A DNA stretch of 8,693 bases, from positions 1-8,693 of the forward strand of contig SCVU01000605.1 in the NCBI GenBank assembly GCA_004296785.1. Direction: 5' to 3'. A program made the position numbers and the translations under genes. Origin of the DNA: Planctomycetota bacterium (GTDB lineage: Bacteria; Planctomycetota; UBA1135; GCA-002686595). Below the pieces are notes generated by a model. The model did not search any database. It was not told the origin of the DNA and worked only from the letters and a program-made list of their open reading frames with translations. This document shows, in pieces, positions 6,684 to 8,693 of this stretch. Every line of letters starts with the position of its first letter. Positions within the stretch are counted from its first letter, which is position 1.

Positions 6684-7158
6684 ACGCGAGCTCTTCCTTG
6701 ACGCTGTAGACCCACGCGAGGTCGGCCGGCGTCCACTCGACGAGCTCACCGGCGCCGCCGAAGAACAGCGCGAGTTCCTTCGCCGCCGCCTCGGGGCTGT
6801 CGGAGCCGTGCACGAGGTTGTTCGAGAAGCTCATGCCGAAGTCGCCGCGGATCGTGCCGGGCTCGGCCTGCGCGGAATTCGTCTTGCCCATCAGCTTGCG
6901 CACGACTTCGATCGCGCCCTTGCCCTCGAGCGCGAGCGCGACGACCGGGCCGCTGCCCATGTAGCTGACGAGGTTCGCGTAGAACGGGCGCTCCTTGTGC
7001 ACCGCGTAGTGCTGCTCGAGCAGCGCGCGCTCGAACACGCGCATCTTCAGGCCGACGACCTTCAGGCCCTTCTCCTCGAAGCGGCCCAGGATGCGGCCCA
7101 TCAGGCCGCGGTGGACGGCGTCGGGTTTGAACAGGACCAGCGTGCGTTCCATGGCCAT
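6682..7158 (-). CDS. ndk: Nucleoside diphosphate kinase
   Basis: This enzyme moves the gamma-phosphate from ATP to other nucleoside diphosphates through a phosphohistidine and so balances NTP and dNTP pools in the cytoplasm. The 158-residue sequence carries the family hallmarks: FKPDAV with K11, YMGSGPVVALALEGKGAI (66-83), PGTIRGDFG (100-108), and the active-site motif NNLVHGSDSPEAA with H117. It is about 15 residues longer than the Escherichia coli enzyme because of a C-terminal tail (VEWTPADLAWVYS) like that of longer homologues. ATG 7158 is preferred over ATG 7152 because a GGAG lies 11 nt upstream of the former. It is the first gene of the leftward unit and its stop overlaps the ribosome site of the NFACT gene. 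A candidate promoter lies at 7213-7241. Confidence 0.98.
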   Translation of the reverse strand: MAMERTLVLFKPDAVHRGLMGRILGRFEEKGLKVVGLKMRVFERALLEQHYAVHKERPFYANLVSYMGSGPVVALALEGKGAIEVVRKLMGKTNSAQAEPGTIRGDFGMSFSNNLVHGSDSPEAAAKELALFFGGAGELVEWTPADLAWVYSVKEELA

Positions 7159-7173
7159 CGGGGTTCGATCTCC

Positions 7174-7207
7174 GGGGGTGTGTCGGGGTTCAGGGGGCGA
7201 ATCGGGG
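7174..7207 (+). other. G-quadruplex-type motif in the ndk leader region
   Basis: Four G-tracts, G5 (7174-7178), G4 (7185-7188), G5 (7193-7197) and G4 (7204-7207), are separated by loops of 6, 4 and 6 nt, which fits the G3+N1-7 rule. A fifth tract is at 7160-7163. TCGGGGTTC is repeated at 7158-7166 and 7183-7191. The motif is on the template strand for ndk, between its candidate promoter and start codon. Confidence 0.6.
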
Positions 7208-7212
7208 CAAAG

Positions 7213-7241
7213 ATCCTACGCGCCGCGAGCGGGCGTTGGAA
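7213..7241 (-). promoter_or_regulatory. Candidate sigma-70-type promoter for ndk
   Basis: On the minus strand TTCCAA (7241-7236) and TAGGAT (7218-7213) are separated by exactly 17 nt. Transcription would begin near 7206 and give a leader of about 48 nt before ndk. The -35 box is a moderate match; the call rests on spacing and position. Confidence 0.45.
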
Positions 7242-7276
7242 CGGCGTCGCGCTCCCGTGTTTTTTGCTCGCGCCGG

Positions 7277-7304
7277 TTGACCCGCGCGCCCGGATTCCTA
7301 TCCT
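7277..7304 (+). promoter_or_regulatory. Candidate sigma-70-type promoter for the ATP synthase operon
   Basis: TTGACC (7277-7282) and TATCCT (7299-7304) have a 16-nt spacer, a good match that stands out in this GC-rich DNA. A T6 run at 7260-7265 lies upstream, where an UP-like element could sit. Start of transcription would be near 7311, leaving about 130 nt of leader before the ATG at 7441. It is back to back with the candidate ndk promoter. Confidence 0.6.
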
Positions 7305-7328
7305 GTTGGCCCCGAACGCTGCACCGGC

Positions 7329-7368
7329 GCGAGAGGCTTTCCGAGGAGGTTTCCGCGGACGGTCTCGC
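7329..7368 (+). promoter_or_regulatory. Structured atp leader: inverted repeat around a tandem 12-mer and an orphan AGGAGGT
   Basis: GCGAGA (7329-7334) and TCTCGC (7363-7368) can form a 6-bp stem. Inside it are two adjacent 12-nt units, GCTTTCCGAGGA (7336-7347) and GGTTTCCGCGGA (7348-7359), identical at 10 of 12 positions. A perfect anti-SD match AGGAGGT (7344-7350) crosses their junction, yet no ATG, GTG or TTG follows at usable distance; the first ATG is 90 nt away. It may be a ribosome standby or regulatory site. Function is inferred. Confidence 0.35.
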
Positions 7369-7440
7369 AGCGCGCGGGCGCGCTCGATTCAATTCGCAAG
7401 GACACGGAATCCGCGCCACGGCGCGGCCTCCGCGCGCGGC

Positions 7441-7701
7441 ATGGAACCCAAGGAACGCGAGCCTCTCGCCGGTCCGGCCGCTCGACGCCAGCAGACGGCG
7501 GTCGAGTGGTCGCGCTATGCGGGACTCGGCGCTCAGTTCGCCGCGACGATCGGACTCTTCACCTGGTTGGGCTGGTGGGCGGACACGCGCCTGTCGAGCT
7601 CGCCCTGGTGCATGTTGGTCGGCGTCGCGCTCGGATTCACGGGAGGCCTGATCGCGCTCGTGAAGGCCGTGCCGAGCGCGAAGCGTCCGCCGAGCGAGTG
7701 A
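7441..7701 (+). CDS. atpZ: AtpZ/AtpI-type small membrane protein of the ATP synthase operon (ATPase_gene1 family)
   Basis: This 86-residue protein has two membrane helices, about 27-46 and 55-76, joined by the short loop WADTRLSSSPW. The pattern fits the small proteins that lead many F-type ATP synthase operons (ATPase_gene1 family): a Gly-rich first helix ending in an acidic residue (GLGAQFAATIGLFTWLGWWAD), a Pro, then a Gly-rich second helix (VGVALGFTGG). Family members have been proposed to aid c-ring assembly or Mg2+/Ca2+ movement. The open frame extends far upstream, but that part is a shadow of ndk and NFACT; ATG 7441 is the first plausible start after the candidate promoter. No Shine-Dalgarno precedes it. 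Its TGA overlaps a GTG of the next gene (GTGA). Confidence 0.82.
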   Translation: MEPKEREPLAGPAARRQQTAVEWSRYAGLGAQFAATIGLFTWLGWWADTRLSSSPWCMLVGVALGFTGGLIALVKAVPSAKRPPSE

Positions 7702-8126
7702 CGTCCCCGACCCCCCCGATGCCCCGCCTGACCATCGCCCTGTGCACGAGCGCCGCCGCCGCGGTCGCGGTGTACCTGTGGCGCCCCGGAGCGCAAGGGC
7801 TCGGCGCCGCGATGGGGATCAGCATGGGCGCGGGGCTCGCCGCGCTGGGCGTGTTGTGGATCGCGCGCGAGGCGCGCCGCGGCGGCATGCACGCGTTCCG
7901 CGCGCAGACGCTGTTCTTCCTCGCCAAGCTCGGCGTGTTGACGGTCGGCGCGATCGCGCTGCGCTACATCCCGCAGCTGTCCGACAGCGCCGACTGGCGC
8001 ATGTGGTTGCTCGCGTTCCTCGCCGCGAGCGTGATCGTGATGTTCATCGGCCTGTGGGGGATGTTCCCGCGCGGCCGCGCTGCTCTCGCCCACGGAGCCG
8101 CGACCAACGGAGATCGGCTGCAATGA
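7698..8126 (+). CDS. AtpI-like four-helix membrane protein of the ATP synthase operon
   Basis: This membrane protein sits exactly where AtpI (ATP synthase I, involved in c-ring assembly) is found, between the AtpZ-like gene and atpB. Four hydrophobic segments are visible: LTIALCTSAAAAVAVYLW, AAMGISMGAGLAALGVLWIA, LFFLAKLGVLTVGAIALRYI and MWLLAFLAASVIVMFIGLWG. The last ends in GMFPRGR and a short polar tail. I chose GTG 7698 (142 residues) because it forms a GTGA overlap with the preceding stop, like the ATGA overlap with atpB. ATG 7719 gives 135 residues and is also plausible. Sequence similarity to classical AtpI is weak by eye, so the name rests on topology and position. The C-terminal GGAG at 8109-8112 serves atpB. 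Confidence 0.78.
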   Translation: MTSPTPPMPRLTIALCTSAAAAVAVYLWRPGAQGLGAAMGISMGAGLAALGVLWIAREARRGGMHAFRAQTLFFLAKLGVLTVGAIALRYIPQLSDSADWRMWLLAFLAASVIVMFIGLWGMFPRGRAALAHGAATNGDRLQ

Positions 8127-8693
8127 CGTTCGCGAAGTTGATCGCCTGTCCGCGCGCGCTGATCGCACTCCTGCTGTGCGCCGGCGTGATCTGGTTCGGC
8201 GCGACGCACGTGCCGCACCACACGGCGGACTCGCCGTTCCAGACGCTCTACCTGCACTTGCAGCCCGAGCCGCTGTACCTGCACCCGCCGCACCACGCGG
8301 CGGCGGAGCATACGGCCGCGCCGAGCGCGGCGGCGGAGCACGCTGCGAACGATCACGCTGCGAACGATCACGCCGAGCCCGCGCTCGTGAAGTCCGATCT
8401 CCTGCTCGCGATCCCCGCCGAGTTCCTGCCGTCGCTGTTCACGCGGCCGGTCGTCGGCGCGGGCGGGCCGGAGGACGCGCCGGGCCGCGTCACGCGCAGC
8501 CTCGTGCTGACGAACCTGCAGCTGTTCCAGCTGCTGTCGGTCGTGCTCGTGCTCGTGTGCTTCTCCGGCGTGCCGAAGCACCTGCGGCAAGGCGGCGGCG
8601 ATGCGCTGACGCGCGTCGCGACCGGCTTCGCGCAGTGGATCCGCGACGAGATGGTCTACCCGGTCATGCACAAGGAGATCAGATCGGAAGAGC
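8123..8693 (+). CDS. atpB: F-type ATP synthase subunit a, N-terminal part (cut by contig end)
   Basis: Subunit a forms the proton half-channels beside the c-ring in the membrane. Only 190 codons are present and the last four or so are adapter. The start overlaps the previous stop (ATGA), with GGAG 10 nt upstream. Residues about 12-28 (ALIALLLCAGVIWFGAT) are a hydrophobic N-terminal segment, possibly a signal or anchor. Residues 29-84 form a His/Ala-rich loop with the repeat HAAND-HAAND. The conserved part begins near 125: TNLQLFQLLSVVLVLVCF, a first core helix, then FAQWIRDEMVYPVMHKE, matching the 'F-IRDE-v--P' element of long-type AtpB proteins of planctomycete and Bacteroidetes style. The helices bearing the essential Arg lie beyond the window. 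The remaining atp genes are expected downstream. Confidence 0.88.
   Translation, partial: MTFAKLIACPRALIALLLCAGVIWFGATHVPHHTADSPFQTLYLHLQPEPLYLHPPHHAAAEHTAAPSAAAEHAANDHAANDHAEPALVKSDLLLAIPAEFLPSLFTRPVVGAGGPEDAPGRVTRSLVLTNLQLFQLLSVVLVLVCFSGVPKHLRQGGGDALTRVATGFAQWIRDEMVYPVMHKEIRSEE
8339..8368 (+). repeat. Perfect 15-bp tandem repeat within atpB
   Basis: CACGCTGCGAACGAT occurs twice in a row (8339-8353, 8354-8368), encoding HAAND twice (residues 73-82). A second repeat, CGCGGCGGCGGAGCA, is found at 8296-8310 and 8326-8340. The repeats stay in frame, so copy-number change would lengthen or shorten the His-rich loop without breaking the protein. Confidence 0.9.
8681..8693 (+). other. Illumina TruSeq adapter remnant at the contig end (artefact)
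   Basis: The final 13 bases, AGATCGGAAGAGC, are identical to the sequence shared by the TruSeq read 1 and read 2 adapters. The contig stops exactly where those two adapters start to differ. These bases are almost surely not genomic, and the atpB codons read from them (RSEE) should be disregarded. Confidence 0.93.

Noticed and set aside
7226..7265. Possible intrinsic terminator: GAGCG...CGCTC stem followed by T6
   Set aside because: The stem is short and interrupted, and no plus-strand gene upstream would need it. The T-run lies next to the atp promoter and is better noted as promoter-proximal.
6214..7440. Upstream 409 residues of the frame that ends with the AtpZ-like protein
   Set aside because: Antisense to NFACT and ndk; only the part after ATG 7441 is protein-like, with two membrane helices.
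7964..8671. 235-residue minus-strand frame opposite atpB
   Set aside because: Arg/His-rich shadow; the plus strand encodes conserved AtpB elements.
1..8693. CRISPR arrays, tRNA or rRNA genes, insertion sequences
   Set aside because: No regularly spaced repeats, no cloverleaf or rRNA-like stretch and no transposase-like frame were seen on either strand.

Overview
The window is very GC-rich bacterial DNA with ten protein genes. Two of them are cut by the window edges. I see no rRNA, tRNA, CRISPR array, transposase or phage gene. Codons end mostly in G or C in the conserved genes. The gene mix suggests a Planctomycetota-like chromosome: an ECF sigma factor with a zinc-type anti-sigma factor, a secreted HEAT-like/PDZ protein with a 'LEELFEAHPEL' element, and a small AtpZ/AtpI pair ahead of a His-rich, long-N-terminus AtpB. 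This is inferred from protein style only; Myxococcota or another GC-rich Gram-negative group remains possible.

Layout, left to right. (1) Positions 1-1198, minus strand: the N-terminal 399 residues of a large, probably exported protein of unknown function, running off the left edge. (2) 1260-4039, plus strand: an ECF sigma factor, a membrane anti-sigma factor with an H-x3-C-x2-C motif, and an exported PDZ protein, which looks like a compact envelope-signalling cassette. (3) 4036-4056: a perfect 8-bp-stem palindrome holding the stop codons of two convergent genes. (4) 4053-7158, minus strand, transcribed ndk -> NFACT/RqcH-like -> TPR lipoprotein. The NFACT gene appears to start at a CTG behind a good Shine-Dalgarno that overlaps the ndk stop codon. 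(5) 7159-7440: a divergent control region with a candidate promoter on each strand, a G-quadruplex-type motif and a structured leader. (6) 7441-end, plus strand: the start of an F-type ATP synthase operon (atpZ-like, atpI-like, atpB) with GTGA and ATGA overlaps.

The last 13 bases match the shared prefix of Illumina TruSeq adapters, so the right end is a contig end with adapter read-through and the last codons of atpB are not genomic.

How the genes may work together: the sigma/anti-sigma/PDZ set probably senses envelope state. The ndk-NFACT pair joins nucleotide supply with rescue of stalled ribosomes. The ATP synthase operon is divergent from ndk, so two energy-linked transcription units share one short control region. 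The strongest candidates for something undescribed are the PDZ protein tied to the sigma pair without any protease domain, the unrecognised gene at the left edge, and the atp leader.
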